Shown: piece after piece, positions 39,374-48,288 of the stretch
Layout: every line of letters starts with the position of its first letter
Numbering within the stretch: the stretch's first letter is position 1
NCBI GenBank assembly: GCA_040391865.1
Contig: JBEBWZ010000001.1
Span: 1 to 64,000, forward strand
Length of the DNA: 64,000 bases
Direction of reading: 5' to 3'
Origin: Solimonas sp040391865
Lineage (GTDB): Bacteria; Pseudomonadota; Gammaproteobacteria; Nevskiales; Nevskiaceae
Translations under genes and position numbers: made by a program
Notes under the pieces: model-generated
The model's input: only the letters and a program-made list of their open reading frames with translations
Databases searched by the model: none
What the model was told of the DNA's origin: nothing

Positions 39374-40144
39374 ATGACTTCCGAGCAGAAACCTCCCAGC
39401 ACTCCCGGTTACACCCATTTCGGCTACGAGCAGGTTCCCGTGACCGAGAAGCAGCAGCGCGTCAAAGGGGTCTTCACCTCGGTGGCGCGCAGTTACGACG
39501 TGATGAACGACCTGATGTCGTTCGGCGTCCATCGCCTGTGGAAGCGCTTCGTGATCGATCTGGCCGGGGTGCGTCCGGGCGAGAAGGTGCTCGACGTCGC
39601 GGGCGGTACTGGCGATCTGACCCGCGAATTCGCGCGCGCTGCAGGCGAGCGCGGGCTGGTGGTGTTGTCCGACATCAATGCGGCGATGCTCGGGGAAGGC
39701 CGCAAGCGCCTGGTCGACCGCGGCATCGTGCAGGTGCCGCTGGCGCAGGCCAATGCCGAGAAACTGCCGTTCGCCGAAGGCAGCTTCGACTGCATCACCA
39801 TCGGCTTCGGCCTGCGCAATGTCACCGACAAGGATGCGGCGCTGCGCTCGATGACGCGCTGCCTCAAGCCGGGCGGCCGCCTGTTGGTGCTGGAATTCTC
39901 CAAGCCCACCAATGGCGCGCTGGCCAAGGCCTATGACGAGTATTCGTTCCGGCTGCTGCCGCTGATGGGCCAGCTGGTGGCCAGGGATGCCGATTCCTAT
40001 CGCTATCTGGCCGAGTCGATCCGCATGCATCCCGATCAGCAGACGCTGAAGGGCATGATGGAAAACGCCGGTCTCAGCCGCGTGCAGGTCTACAACCTCA
40101 CCGGCGGCATCGTCGCGGTGCATCGCGGCTTCCGGCTCGAATGA
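39374..40144 (+). CDS. ubiE: Ubiquinone/menaquinone biosynthesis C-methyltransferase
   Basis: UbiE (256 aa) methylates the ring carbon of demethylmenaquinol and of the ubiquinol precursor using S-adenosylmethionine. The SAM-binding motif is VLDVAGGTGDLTREF; other family blocks are FTSVARSYDVMNDLMSFGVHRLWKR and GFGLRNVTDKDAALRSM. Just upstream, GCTACAATGG looks like a -10 element (TACAAT near 39340), so it may have its own promoter. It heads the quinone-biosynthesis genes ubiE-ubiJ-ubiB. Confidence 0.97.
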   Translation: MTSEQKPPSTPGYTHFGYEQVPVTEKQQRVKGVFTSVARSYDVMNDLMSFGVHRLWKRFVIDLAGVRPGEKVLDVAGGTGDLTREFARAAGERGLVVLSDINAAMLGEGRKRLVDRGIVQVPLAQANAEKLPFAEGSFDCITIGFGLRNVTDKDAALRSMTRCLKPGGRLLVLEFSKPTNGALAKAYDEYSFRLLPLMGQLVARDADSYRYLAESIRMHPDQQTLKGMMENAGLSRVQVYNLTGGIVAVHRGFRLE

Positions 40145-40196
40145 GCGCACCGGCACGGTGTCTGCCCGCAGGGCACTGGATGCGGGAGGCAAACCC

Positions 40197-40817
40197 GTGA
40201 GCGCTGCGCCGGCCCTGCTCTGCGCCGCGATCGAGGTGGCGTTGAACCGTTATCTGTCGCTGGAGCCGGAAGTGCTCGCCGATTGCGCGCGCTTGCAGGG
40301 GCGGGTGATCGTGCTCGATGTCGCGGTGCCGGCCTGGCAGTTCTTCATCGAATTCAGTGGCAGCGGTGTGCGCGTGCTGCCGCAGCTGGACCAGACCCCG
40401 GACGTGACGGTGCGCGGTTCGCTGAGCACGCTGATGCGGCTGTCATGGCAGGTGAGCCAGGGTGAGGCCGGAATTCCTCAGGGCCTGCAGATCGACGGCG
40501 ATACCGAGCTGCTGCAGCGCTTCAACCGCTTGCTGGCGCGCGTCGGATTCGAGCCCGAGGAATTTGCCGCGCGCTTCGTCGGCGATGCCGCGGCGCACCG
40601 GTTGACGCAGGGGCTGCAGAGCGTGTTCGGCTGGGGGCGGCGCTCCGCCGGTACGCTGGCGCTGGACACCGCCGAGTACCTGCGTGAGGAAACCCGCGAT
40701 CTCGCAAGAGCCGCGGATGTCGAGGAATGGATGGATGCGGTCGATGCCGTGCGCGATGGCGCCGACCGCCTTGAAGCACGCCTGCAACGGCTCGAAGCCC
40801 GGACGATGAATTCATGA
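40197..40817 (+). CDS. ubiJ: Ubiquinone biosynthesis accessory factor UbiJ (SCP2 domain)
   Basis: A 206-residue protein with an N-terminal sterol-carrier-protein-2 like lipid-binding domain, which holds ubiquinone intermediates for the Ubi complex, and a helical C-terminal tail (DLARAADVEEWMDAVDAVRDGADRLEARLQRLEAR). Position between ubiE and ubiB fits UbiJ. GTG at 40197 has a GGGAGGC site 7 bases upstream. The stop overlaps the ubiB ATG. Confidence 0.9.
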   Translation: MSAAPALLCAAIEVALNRYLSLEPEVLADCARLQGRVIVLDVAVPAWQFFIEFSGSGVRVLPQLDQTPDVTVRGSLSTLMRLSWQVSQGEAGIPQGLQIDGDTELLQRFNRLLARVGFEPEEFAARFVGDAAAHRLTQGLQSVFGWGRRSAGTLALDTAEYLREETRDLARAADVEEWMDAVDAVRDGADRLEARLQRLEARTMNS

Positions 40818-42430
40818 GCGCAACCTTCGGCCGCGTGCGGCGGCTGTGGCAGATCCGGCGCGTCGTCGCCAAATACGGCCTGCGCGAATTCCTCGGTCGC
40901 GGTCCGGCCAGGGCGGATGCCCGCCCGCGCGGCGAGCGTCTGCGCATGGCGCTCGAGGAGCTGGGCCCGGTCTTCGTCAAGTTCGGACAGGCACTGTCGA
41001 CACGGCCCGATCTGGTGCCGGCCGATATCGCGCTGGAGCTGTCGTATCTGCAGGATCGCGTGCCGCCGTTTCCCGGCGACGAAGCGCGCGCGATCATCGA
41101 GCAGGAGCTGGGGCGTTCGATTGCCGAAACCTTTGCCGAGTTCGATGAGACGCCGATGGCCTCGGCCTCGATCGCGCAGGTGCATGCCGCGCGCTTGAAG
41201 CCGGCCGTCGAAGGCGATCCCGGCATGCAGGTGGTGGTCAAGGTGCTGCGCCCGGGCATCGAAAGCGTGATCGCCGCCGACGTGCAGCTGCTGCACACCC
41301 TGGCGGAGCTGGCGGAAAAGTTCTCCGCCAACGCGCGCCGGCTGCGGCCGCGGGAAGTGGTCGCCGAATATGAAAAGGTCCTGTTCGACGAACTCGACCT
41401 GATGCGGGAAGGCGCCAACTGCGCGCTGCTGCGCCGCAACTGGCTGGGTTCGGAACTGATCTATCACCCGCTGGTGTTCTGGGATTACACCCGCACCCGC
41501 GTGGTGGTGATGGAGCGCATCAACGGCATCTCGATCCGCGAACTTGATCGTCTGCGCGCGATGGGTGTGGACTTCAAGGTGCTCTCGGAGCGCGGCGTCG
41601 AGATCTTCTTCAAGCAGACCTTCCGCGACAATTTCTTCCACGCCGACATGCATCCGGGCAACATCTTCGTCGATGCCTCGGACCCGAAGCGGCCCAGCTA
41701 TCAGGCGGTGGATTTCGGCATCGTCGGCACGCTCACCGTCTCCGACCAGCGCTATCTCGCCGAGAATTTCTACGCGTTCTTCAACCGCGATTACCGTCGC
41801 GTGGCGGAACTGCACGTGGAGTCGGAGTGGATTCCGGCCGGCACCCGTGTGGAGGAATTCGAGGCGGCGATCCGCACCATCTGCGAACCGATTTTCCAGC
41901 GGCCGCTGAAGGACATTTCCTTCGGTTTCTTCCTGCTGCGCCTGTTCCAGATCGCGCGCCGTTTCGATTACCAGGTGCAACCGCAGCTGGTGCTGCTGCA
42001 GAAGACGCTGTTGCAGGTCGAAGGCCTGGGCCGTCAGCTCAATCCCGATCTCGATCTCTGGAAGACCGCGAAGCCGATCATGGAAGACTGGATGCGTGCG
42101 CGCATCGGTCCCGCGGCGACCTTTGGAAAGATGCGCGCCAATCTGCCGGCGCTGGCCGATTCACTGCCCGAGCTCGCGCATCATCTGGTGCAGCAACTGC
42201 GGCGTGGCGAAATGCCTGGCGCGGTCGAGCGCCGTGAACTGAGCGCGCTGCGGGCTGAAATCCGTGACAGCGGCCGCCGCAGTCGCCTGACACTGGGTGC
42301 GGCGGCCGCAGGGATCATTGCCGTGCTGCTCTACGGCCTGAAGCTGGGACCGGCGCTGGCCGGCGTACCGTTGCCGGCCGCAGCCTCGGCGGTCGCGGCG
42401 CTCTATCTGGGTTGGCGCGCCTGGCGCTGA
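40814..42430 (+). CDS. ubiB: Ubiquinone biosynthesis regulatory kinase-like protein UbiB
   Basis: UbiB (538 aa) is an atypical kinase/ATPase of the ABC1/COQ8 family needed for ubiquinone synthesis. The signature KxGQ segment is FVKFGQALSTRPDLVP; other motifs are the Ala-rich loop PMASASIAQVHAA, NFFHADMHPGNIFV (catalytic loop) and VDFGIVG (metal-binding DFG). Two C-terminal membrane helices (about residues 495-535) anchor it. The ATG overlaps the ubiJ stop. Confidence 0.97.
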   Translation: MSATFGRVRRLWQIRRVVAKYGLREFLGRGPARADARPRGERLRMALEELGPVFVKFGQALSTRPDLVPADIALELSYLQDRVPPFPGDEARAIIEQELGRSIAETFAEFDETPMASASIAQVHAARLKPAVEGDPGMQVVVKVLRPGIESVIAADVQLLHTLAELAEKFSANARRLRPREVVAEYEKVLFDELDLMREGANCALLRRNWLGSELIYHPLVFWDYTRTRVVVMERINGISIRELDRLRAMGVDFKVLSERGVEIFFKQTFRDNFFHADMHPGNIFVDASDPKRPSYQAVDFGIVGTLTVSDQRYLAENFYAFFNRDYRRVAELHVESEWIPAGTRVEEFEAAIRTICEPIFQRPLKDISFGFFLLRLFQIARRFDYQVQPQLVLLQKTLLQVEGLGRQLNPDLDLWKTAKPIMEDWMRARIGPAATFGKMRANLPALADSLPELAHHLVQQLRRGEMPGAVERRELSALRAEIRDSGRRSRLTLGAAAAGIIAVLLYGLKLGPALAGVPLPAAASAVAALYLGWRAWR

Positions 42431-42446
42431 TTCGTGCGCCGCCGCG

Positions 42447-43271
42447 CTACGGCGCAAGACCTTGCTGTGCCACTTCGGTTGGCGAACCGAGCTGCATGGC
42501 GAGTCGCAGGCGCGGCTTCGGCGCTGCCGGCGCCTGTCGGCTGCGCGCGATCAGTTGCTGTGGCGTGATCAGCTCTATCCCTTCCGCTGCCAGCTGCGGC
42601 AAGCGTTCCCGTAACACCGCGAGCGTGCCGGCATGCGGATGGCCGATGGCCAGCGCACGGCCGTCGCGGCGCGCAATCCGCAACAGACGTTCGAACTCGA
42701 TGCGCACGGCAGCTGGGCTGGGATCGTTGTCGAGAAATACCTGCCGCCGCGTCGCCGGCAGGCCGTAGGCGCGTGCCAGCGGATAGGCCACGCTCGCCGC
42801 GCTGGTGGCACTGTCGACGAAGTAGTCGATGCCGCGCAGCGACAGTTCCCGCATCAGCCAATGCATCTGTTCGTGGCTGGCGGTGGCGCGGCTGCCCTGA
42901 TGATTGTTGACCCCGCGCGCGTAGGGCACAGCGGCCAGCATCGTTGCCAGCTGCTGTGTACGGCGATCGCTGCCGTCACCGGTTTTCAGCGCCAGCGGGT
43001 GCGGACGCCCGGCGACCGGCTCCAGCGGCAGATGCAGCAGCACCGGCTTGCCGCCGGCGTGCGCCAGGTTGGCGAGAGTACGGGTATGCGGGGAATGCGG
43101 CAGGAAAGCGCAGGCAACGGCACCGGGCAGCGTCACCGCGTCGTGCCCCTCGCGCCAGCGATCGCCGAGATCATCGATGATGATGCTGATCGCCGGCGCG
43201 GCGCTGACGGTGGTGGTCGCGCACAGCAGCAGGGCTGCGGCGACCCGCCACCAGGGAGATGGACCGAACAG
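42447..43271 (-). CDS. Divergent polysaccharide deacetylase family protein (YibQ), probable CTG start
   Basis: An exported protein of about 274 aa from the divergent polysaccharide deacetylase family (YibQ/DUF610). The core is clear: ISIIIDDLGDR at the start of the domain, LPHSPHTRTLANLAHAGGKPVLLHLPLEP, RGVNNHQGSRAT and GHPHAGTLAVL. Activity has not been established for the family. In-frame there is no ATG, GTG or TTG between the ctpA stop and the domain; the only GTG (43136) would cut off the IIDDLGDR strand and the signal peptide. A CTG at 43271 gives a good signal peptide (FGPSPWWRVAAALLLCATTT) and has AGGGA 7 bases upstream. It belongs to the conserved envC-ctpA-yibQ operon. Confidence 0.75.
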   Translation of the reverse strand: MFGPSPWWRVAAALLLCATTTVSAAPAISIIIDDLGDRWREGHDAVTLPGAVACAFLPHSPHTRTLANLAHAGGKPVLLHLPLEPVAGRPHPLALKTGDGSDRRTQQLATMLAAVPYARGVNNHQGSRATASHEQMHWLMRELSLRGIDYFVDSATSAASVAYPLARAYGLPATRRQVFLDNDPSPAAVRIEFERLLRIARRDGRALAIGHPHAGTLAVLRERLPQLAAEGIELITPQQLIARSRQAPAAPKPRLRLAMQLGSPTEVAQQGLAP

Positions 43272-43318
43272 AGCGGAGTCCCTGGGGCGGGAAGGCGAAG
43301 GCTTGTGCTGGCCAGCGG

Positions 43319-44656
43319 CTACTGGCCGCGTGAGATGACCAGACCTTTCAGCAGGTTCAGCGCCTCGTACAGCGCGTAATCGCTTTCGGCGAGCTGCTGC
43401 GCTTCCTTGGCCTGCTTTTCCTTCTCGGCCTGTTCCTTGGCGCGCTTTTCCTGCTCGGCCTTGTCGTCCTGGTTGGTCAGGCTCTTGTTGAGGTCCGCTT
43501 CCTTCAGCGGCTCGAACAGGGACTCATCCTCGCCGTTCTCCTTCTTCGCGATCTTCAGCGGCCGGATGATGATGTCCGGTTCGATGCCCTCGGCCTGGAT
43601 CGAACGCCCGCTCGGCGTGTAGTAACGCGCCGTGGTCAGCTTGATGGCGCCTTCGCTGGCCAGCGGCAGGATGGTCTGCACCGAGCCCTTGCCGAACGAG
43701 AGGCTGCCGACCAGCACCGCACGCTTCTGGTCCTGCAGTGCACCGGCCACGATTTCCGAAGCCGAGGCCGAACCGCCATTGATCAGCACCACCAGCGGCT
43801 TGCCGTTGAGCAGGTCGCCGGCGGTGGCATCGAAGCTGCGGCCGGCATCGTCGCGGCCGCGGATGCTGACGATCGCGCCCTTGTCGAGGAAGGCATCGCT
43901 GACCTTGACCGCGGCATCAAGCACGCCGCCGGGATTGTTGCGCAGATCCAGCACCAGGCCCTTGAGCGGGCCCTTGGCGTCCTTCTGCAGCTTCTTGAAT
44001 TCGCTGTCCAGCGACGGCCCGGTTTCGGTGGTGAAGCTGGAAATGCGCAGATAGCCGAGGCCGGATTCGAGCATGCGGCCGCGCACGCTGGTGACCTTGA
44101 TGATGTCGCGCTTCAGTTCGACCACTTTCGGCGCCGCTTCGCCTTCGCGGACCAGGGTCAGGATGATCTTGGTGCCGGGTTCGCCGCGCATTCTTTCGAC
44201 CGCGCCACTGAGCGACAGGCCTTTGACCGGCGTGTCGTCGATCTTGATGATCAGATCGCCCGGCTGGATCCCGGCCTTGGCGGCCGGTGTATCGTCGATC
44301 GGCGCGACCACGCGCACGAAGCCGTTCTGCATCTGCACTTCGATGCCCAAGCCTCCGAACTTGCCGGAGGTGGCGATGTTCATCTCCTTGAACTCTTCCT
44401 TGTCGAGGAAGGCGGAGTGCGGGTCGAGACCGCTGAGCATGCCGCGGACCGCGCTTTCGAGCAGCGCCTTGTCGTCCACCGGCTCCACGTAATCCGACTT
44501 CACGCGGTTGAGGATCTCGACAAAGGTCTGCAGATCCTTCAGCGGCAGTGTTTCCGCATGCGGCTTGTCGGCCAGGACCCCTTGGGTCAGCGTGATGGAC
44601 GCGCCAATCAGGACGCCGGCGGCCAGCGCCAGGGGAATACGATAGGAAAGAGGCAT
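43319..44656 (-). CDS. ctpA: Carboxy-terminal processing protease (S41)
   Basis: A 445-residue periplasmic or membrane-anchored serine protease of the CtpA/Prc family. An N-terminal membrane signal (about residues 5-28) is followed by a PDZ domain (GGLGIEVQM to LTLVREG, about 101-172) and the S41 catalytic core with Ser in the GSASAS motif (295-300) and Lys323 in FGKGSVQ. The C-terminal tail (from about 375) is a charged coiled stretch rich in Lys, Glu and Gln. It lies between envC and yibQ on the - strand, the usual order. Confidence 0.95.
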   Translation of the reverse strand: MPLSYRIPLALAAGVLIGASITLTQGVLADKPHAETLPLKDLQTFVEILNRVKSDYVEPVDDKALLESAVRGMLSGLDPHSAFLDKEEFKEMNIATSGKFGGLGIEVQMQNGFVRVVAPIDDTPAAKAGIQPGDLIIKIDDTPVKGLSLSGAVERMRGEPGTKIILTLVREGEAAPKVVELKRDIIKVTSVRGRMLESGLGYLRISSFTTETGPSLDSEFKKLQKDAKGPLKGLVLDLRNNPGGVLDAAVKVSDAFLDKGAIVSIRGRDDAGRSFDATAGDLLNGKPLVVLINGGSASASEIVAGALQDQKRAVLVGSLSFGKGSVQTILPLASEGAIKLTTARYYTPSGRSIQAEGIEPDIIIRPLKIAKKENGEDESLFEPLKEADLNKSLTNQDDKAEQEKRAKEQAEKEKQAKEAQQLAESDYALYEALNLLKGLVISRGQ

Positions 44657-44756
44657 GTCGATGGTTTTTTAAAGCCGCGGATCAGGAGGGCAAGATAGCA
44701 ACAGTCAGACTATGCGCATAGGGCGCGGTTCCGCAGTGGACAGGCGATGACCGGAT

Positions 44757-45905
44757 TCAACGCACCAGCCATAGTCGCGGATTGATCGCATCCGTGCCCT
44801 TGCGCAGTTCGAAATACAGGCCCGGACTTTCGTGGCCGCCGGTACTGCCGACCGTGGCGATGGACTGCCCGGCGCGGACGTTGTCGCCGACCGCGACGGC
44901 AGCGGCCTGCGCATGGCCGTACAGCGTGTAATACCCGCCGGAGTGCTCGAGCAGCACGATCAGGCCGTAGCGGTGCATCCAGCCGACATACGCGACGCGG
45001 CCACGTGCCACGGCCCGGATCGCCGTGCCTTCGCTGGCGCTGATCCAGTGGCCGTTCCAGCTCAGCTTGCCGCCGGCCTTGGTCTCGCCGTAACTGGCCA
45101 GCAGCTTGCCGCGCACCGGCCAGGGCAGCTTGCCCTTGAGGCTGGCGAACGGGCCGTCACTGAAGACGGCATCGGGCGGCAGCTTCTTGAAAGTCTCACG
45201 CAGCGATTCGATCAGCTGGCGCACGCTGCGTTCGTCGGCCTGCAAGCGTTTCAGCTCCCCGGATTCATCGGCGATGCGCGACTTGATGGTGCGCAGGACG
45301 GCGGCGCGCTTGCTGCGTTCCGCCTGCACCGCCGCCAGTTTGGTTTCCTGTTCAGCGCGCAGCTGCTCGAGTTGCTCCTGCTCCTGCAGCAAGCGCTCCG
45401 AGATCGCTTCCAGCTCGTGGGCACGGGCATTGATCGTGCGGATCGCTTCAGTCTGCGCACGCTGCAGGTATTCGTAGTAGACCAGCACCCGGCCGACTTT
45501 CTGCACGTCGTCGAGATTCAGCAGCAGTTGCGTCTGGCCATTGCGGCCGATCACATAGGCCGTGCGCAACTGCTGGCGCAGTGCGGTTTTGCGGGCCTCG
45601 AGCGCGCGCTGTGACTGCTGCTGCTCGGCCTGGATATCGGCAACCTTGCGGTTCTGTTCCTGGCTGCGCGCGCGCAACTCGCGTACTTCCTGATTGAGGC
45701 GCGACAGCCGACGCTCGACCTCCTGCATCTCGCGGGCCACCTGGTCGCGTTCGCCCTGGTCACGTTCCAGGGTCTTCTGGGTCGCGGCGATGCGCTCGCG
45801 CAGTTGCTCCAAGGCGGCCTGATTCTGCTGCAGCCGTTCGTTGGCCGCCGTCGCGGAAGTCGCCAGCAGCAGGCAGGCGAAAAAAATGAGAGGGCGGCGG
45901 AACAT
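44757..45905 (-). CDS. envC: Murein hydrolase activator EnvC
   Basis: EnvC (382 aa) is a periplasmic activator of cell-division amidases. It has a signal peptide (to about residue 20), a long coiled coil (about 22-240, rich in Gln, Glu and Arg heptads) and a C-terminal LytM/M23 domain (from about 270) ending KGTDAINPRLWLVR. Zinc-binding His residues of active M23 enzymes are only partly kept, as is usual for activators of this type. It is the first gene of the - strand unit with ctpA and yibQ and is divergent from the rhodanese gene. Confidence 0.92.
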   Translation of the reverse strand: MFRRPLIFFACLLLATSATAANERLQQNQAALEQLRERIAATQKTLERDQGERDQVAREMQEVERRLSRLNQEVRELRARSQEQNRKVADIQAEQQQSQRALEARKTALRQQLRTAYVIGRNGQTQLLLNLDDVQKVGRVLVYYEYLQRAQTEAIRTINARAHELEAISERLLQEQEQLEQLRAEQETKLAAVQAERSKRAAVLRTIKSRIADESGELKRLQADERSVRQLIESLRETFKKLPPDAVFSDGPFASLKGKLPWPVRGKLLASYGETKAGGKLSWNGHWISASEGTAIRAVARGRVAYVGWMHRYGLIVLLEHSGGYYTLYGHAQAAAVAVGDNVRAGQSIATVGSTGGHESPGLYFELRKGTDAINPRLWLVR

Positions 45906-45988
45906 GCGATAATGCTACCCGTTCGTCACCTGTTCCAACATGGCCCGGTAGCGGCTACTTCCTGATGACACCCTTGACGGTCCCGTAG

Positions 45989-46411
45989 ATGGCTCAGTTC
46001 CTGGAATTCTTTCAAGCCCACCCGGTGCTGTTCGTGGCATTGGCGGTGGTTATCGTGTTGCTAATCGCCAACGAGGTGCACGGCAACCTCACCGGCGGCA
46101 AGCGCCTGTCCGTGTCCGAAGCCGTGCGGCTGATCAACGACCGCGATCCCGTGGTGCTGGACGTGCGCTCGCCGGCGGATTTCCGCAAGGGCCACCTGCT
46201 GCATGCGATCAACGCGCCGCTGACCAAGCTCGACGAGAATCTCGGCCAGCTCAAGGACAAGTCCAAGCCGGTCCTGATCTATTGCGCGCTGGGCACCAGC
46301 GCCGCGACCGCGGTGGAGCGTCTGCGAAAGCAGGGTTACACCGAGGTGTATCCGATGCGCGGTGGCCTCAATGCGTGGCTGGGGGCCAGTTTGCCGGTGA
46401 CGACAAAATGA
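45989..46411 (+). CDS. Membrane-anchored rhodanese-like protein (YibN type)
   Basis: A 140-residue protein with one N-terminal membrane helix (about residues 13-27) and a rhodanese domain whose active loop IYCALGTSA carries the catalytic Cys. It moves sulfur or has a related role at the inner membrane. It is the first gene of a + strand run rhodanese-grxC-secB-gpsA, the same order as E. coli yibN-grxC-secB-gpsA; the stop overlaps the grxC ATG. Confidence 0.93.
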   Translation: MAQFLEFFQAHPVLFVALAVVIVLLIANEVHGNLTGGKRLSVSEAVRLINDRDPVVLDVRSPADFRKGHLLHAINAPLTKLDENLGQLKDKSKPVLIYCALGTSAATAVERLRKQGYTEVYPMRGGLNAWLGASLPVTTK

Positions 46412-46662
46412 AGCGGGTGCGCATGTACACGACGCGGGTCTGCCCGTTCTGCGTCATGGCCAAGCGCCTGCTGAGCAGCAAGGGTGTTGCCGTCGAGGAG
46501 ATCCGGATCGACGAATCGCCGGCGCAGCGCGACGAGATGATGCAGCTCACCGGCCGCCGCACCGTGCCGCAGATCTTTATCGGTGACATGCACGTGGGCG
46601 GCTGCGATGATCTGCAGGCGCTGGAGCGCGCGGGCAAGCTGGAACCCCTGTTAAAAGACTAA
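46408..46662 (+). CDS. grxC: Glutaredoxin 3
   Basis: An 84-residue dithiol glutaredoxin. The active site is CPFC (residues 12-15; CPYC in E. coli), with the cis-Pro in TVPQIFI and the glutathione motif GGCDDLQAL. The ATG at 46408 overlaps the rhodanese stop. Operon position next to secB matches grxC in other gammaproteobacteria. Confidence 0.96.
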   Translation: MKRVRMYTTRVCPFCVMAKRLLSSKGVAVEEIRIDESPAQRDEMMQLTGRRTVPQIFIGDMHVGGCDDLQALERAGKLEPLLKD

Positions 46663-46682
46663 GCGTTACAAAGACCAGAACA

Positions 46683-47207
46683 ATGACCGACTCAGAAAAA
46701 CCGAACCTGGCCGCCACTGCGGCTGCCGATACCGCTGCGCCTTCGCGGCAGGTGTTGCTGCAGAAGATCTACGTCAAGGACGCGTCGCTGGAAGTGCCGC
46801 TGGCGCCGCAGATCTTTACCCGGCCGTGGAAGCCGGAGCTGGACGTGCAGGTCAATGCCGACGTCAAGCCGCTGGACACCGAAAACTTCCATGTGGTGCT
46901 GCTGGTCACGGTCACCGCCAAGCTGGGCGAGGACACCGCATTCCTCGCGGAAGTGCATCAGGCCGGCGTGTTCACGCTGCGCGGCTTTGCCGGCGACGAG
47001 GATCGTCGCGCGATTCTTGGCGGCTATTGCCCGGGCCTGATCTTCCCGTTTGCGCGTGAAACCATCGCCGAGCTGGTGCAGCGCGGCGGCTTCCCGCAAC
47101 TGCTGCTGCAGCCGATCAATTTCGAAGCGCTGTACGTCGAGCACCAGGCACGCGCCCGTGCGCAGGCTGCCACGGCGCCGGCGCAGGCCAGTTCCGCAAC
47201 CCACTGA
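46683..47207 (+). CDS. secB: Protein-export chaperone SecB
   Basis: SecB (174 aa) is the tetrameric chaperone that keeps preproteins unfolded and hands them to SecA. Diagnostic segments are QKIYVKDASLEVPLAPQIF, the Phe/Leu-rich strand pair VVLLVTVTAK, and YCPGLIFPFARETIAELVQRGGFPQLLLQPINF. The C-terminal SecA-binding tail is Ala/Gln-rich here. Confidence 0.98.
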   Translation: MTDSEKPNLAATAAADTAAPSRQVLLQKIYVKDASLEVPLAPQIFTRPWKPELDVQVNADVKPLDTENFHVVLLVTVTAKLGEDTAFLAEVHQAGVFTLRGFAGDEDRRAILGGYCPGLIFPFARETIAELVQRGGFPQLLLQPINFEALYVEHQARARAQAATAPAQASSATH

Positions 47208-47250
47208 CACTGGTTGGCGCGCACGTCGTGCCAGTGCGAGGATGGCGGCC

Positions 47251-48249
47251 ATGACCGATATCAGCGTGCTTGGCGCCGGGTCCTTCGGGACCGCCCTGGC
47301 GATACAGCTGGCGCGACGTGGCGCCGACACCCAACTCTGGGGCCGTGATGCCGCGCGGCTCGCGGAGATGCAGGACAAGCGGGAGAACCCGCGTTATCTG
47401 CCGGGCTGTGCATTCCCGAAAAAACTGACGGCGACGTCCGTTCTCGAAACCGCCGTACGCGGTGCCGAGGATCTGCTGATCGCCACACCCAGCCACGCCT
47501 TGCGCGCGACGCTGGAGTCGATCCAGCCATATCTCGCCGCAGGGCAGGGCGTGGCCTGTGCCTGCAAGGGCCTCGAGCCGGCCAGCGGTCGCCTGGTACA
47601 TGAGGTGATCGAGGACGTGCTCGGCAGCAGCCATCCGCTGGCGGTGATCTCCGGTCCGACCTTTGCCAAGGAGCTGGGTCTGGGGCTGCCGACCGCAGTG
47701 ACCATTGCCTCGCGCGATCAGGCGTTTGCCGAAAAGATTGCGCGCCACCTGCATGGCGACGGCTTCCGCGCCTACTGGTCGGATGATCTGGCCGGGGTCG
47801 AGATCGGCGGTGCCGCCAAGAACGTGATGGCGATCGGCGTCGGCATTGCCGATGGTCTCGGGCTCGGTGCCAATACCCGTGCCGCACTGATTACCCGCGG
47901 GCTCGCAGAAATCATGCGTCTGGCCGAAGTGCTGGGAGCCAAGCCGGAAACCCTGATGGGCCTGTCCGGGATGGGAGATCTGGTGCTGACCTGCACCGAC
48001 AACCAGTCGCGCAATCGCCGCATGGGCCTGTTGCTGGCGCAGGGGCGCAGCGTGGCGCAGGCGATCGAGGAGATTCAGCAGGTGGTCGAAGGCGTGAAAG
48101 CCGCGCCGGAAGTGCTGCGTCTGGCGCAGCGGCACGGCGTGGAGATGCCGATCACCGAAGCGGTCTCCGCCGTCCTGCAGGGGCGGATGACGCCGGTGGA
48201 GGCGGTGCGCGCGCTGGCGACGCGTCCGGCGCGTGCCGAGCAGGACTGA
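47251..48249 (+). CDS. gpsA: Glycerol-3-phosphate dehydrogenase [NAD(P)+]
   Basis: GpsA (332 aa) makes sn-glycerol-3-phosphate from dihydroxyacetone phosphate for phospholipids. The NAD motif is LGAGSFGTALA near the N-terminus; GPTFAKELGLGLPTAV and the active-site region EIGGAAKNVMAIGVGIADGLGLGANTRAALITRGLAE follow. ATG at 47251 has a GAGG site 9 bases upstream; ATG 47242 would leave no spacing. It ends the rhodanese-grxC-secB-gpsA operon. Confidence 0.97.
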   Translation: MTDISVLGAGSFGTALAIQLARRGADTQLWGRDAARLAEMQDKRENPRYLPGCAFPKKLTATSVLETAVRGAEDLLIATPSHALRATLESIQPYLAAGQGVACACKGLEPASGRLVHEVIEDVLGSSHPLAVISGPTFAKELGLGLPTAVTIASRDQAFAEKIARHLHGDGFRAYWSDDLAGVEIGGAAKNVMAIGVGIADGLGLGANTRAALITRGLAEIMRLAEVLGAKPETLMGLSGMGDLVLTCTDNQSRNRRMGLLLAQGRSVAQAIEEIQQVVEGVKAAPEVLRLAQRHGVEMPITEAVSAVLQGRMTPVEAVRALATRPARAEQD

Positions 48250-48256
48250 GCCGCAC

Positions 48257-48275
48257 CGCAACGGCGACCGTTGCG
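48257..48275. terminator. Hairpin between convergent gpsA and trmL
   Basis: A perfect 8-bp stem (CGCAACGG/CCGTTGCG) with loop CGA lies 7 bases after the gpsA stop. There is no T-run on either side. Confidence 0.45.
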
Positions 48276-48288
48276 CGGTGACGGGCCC

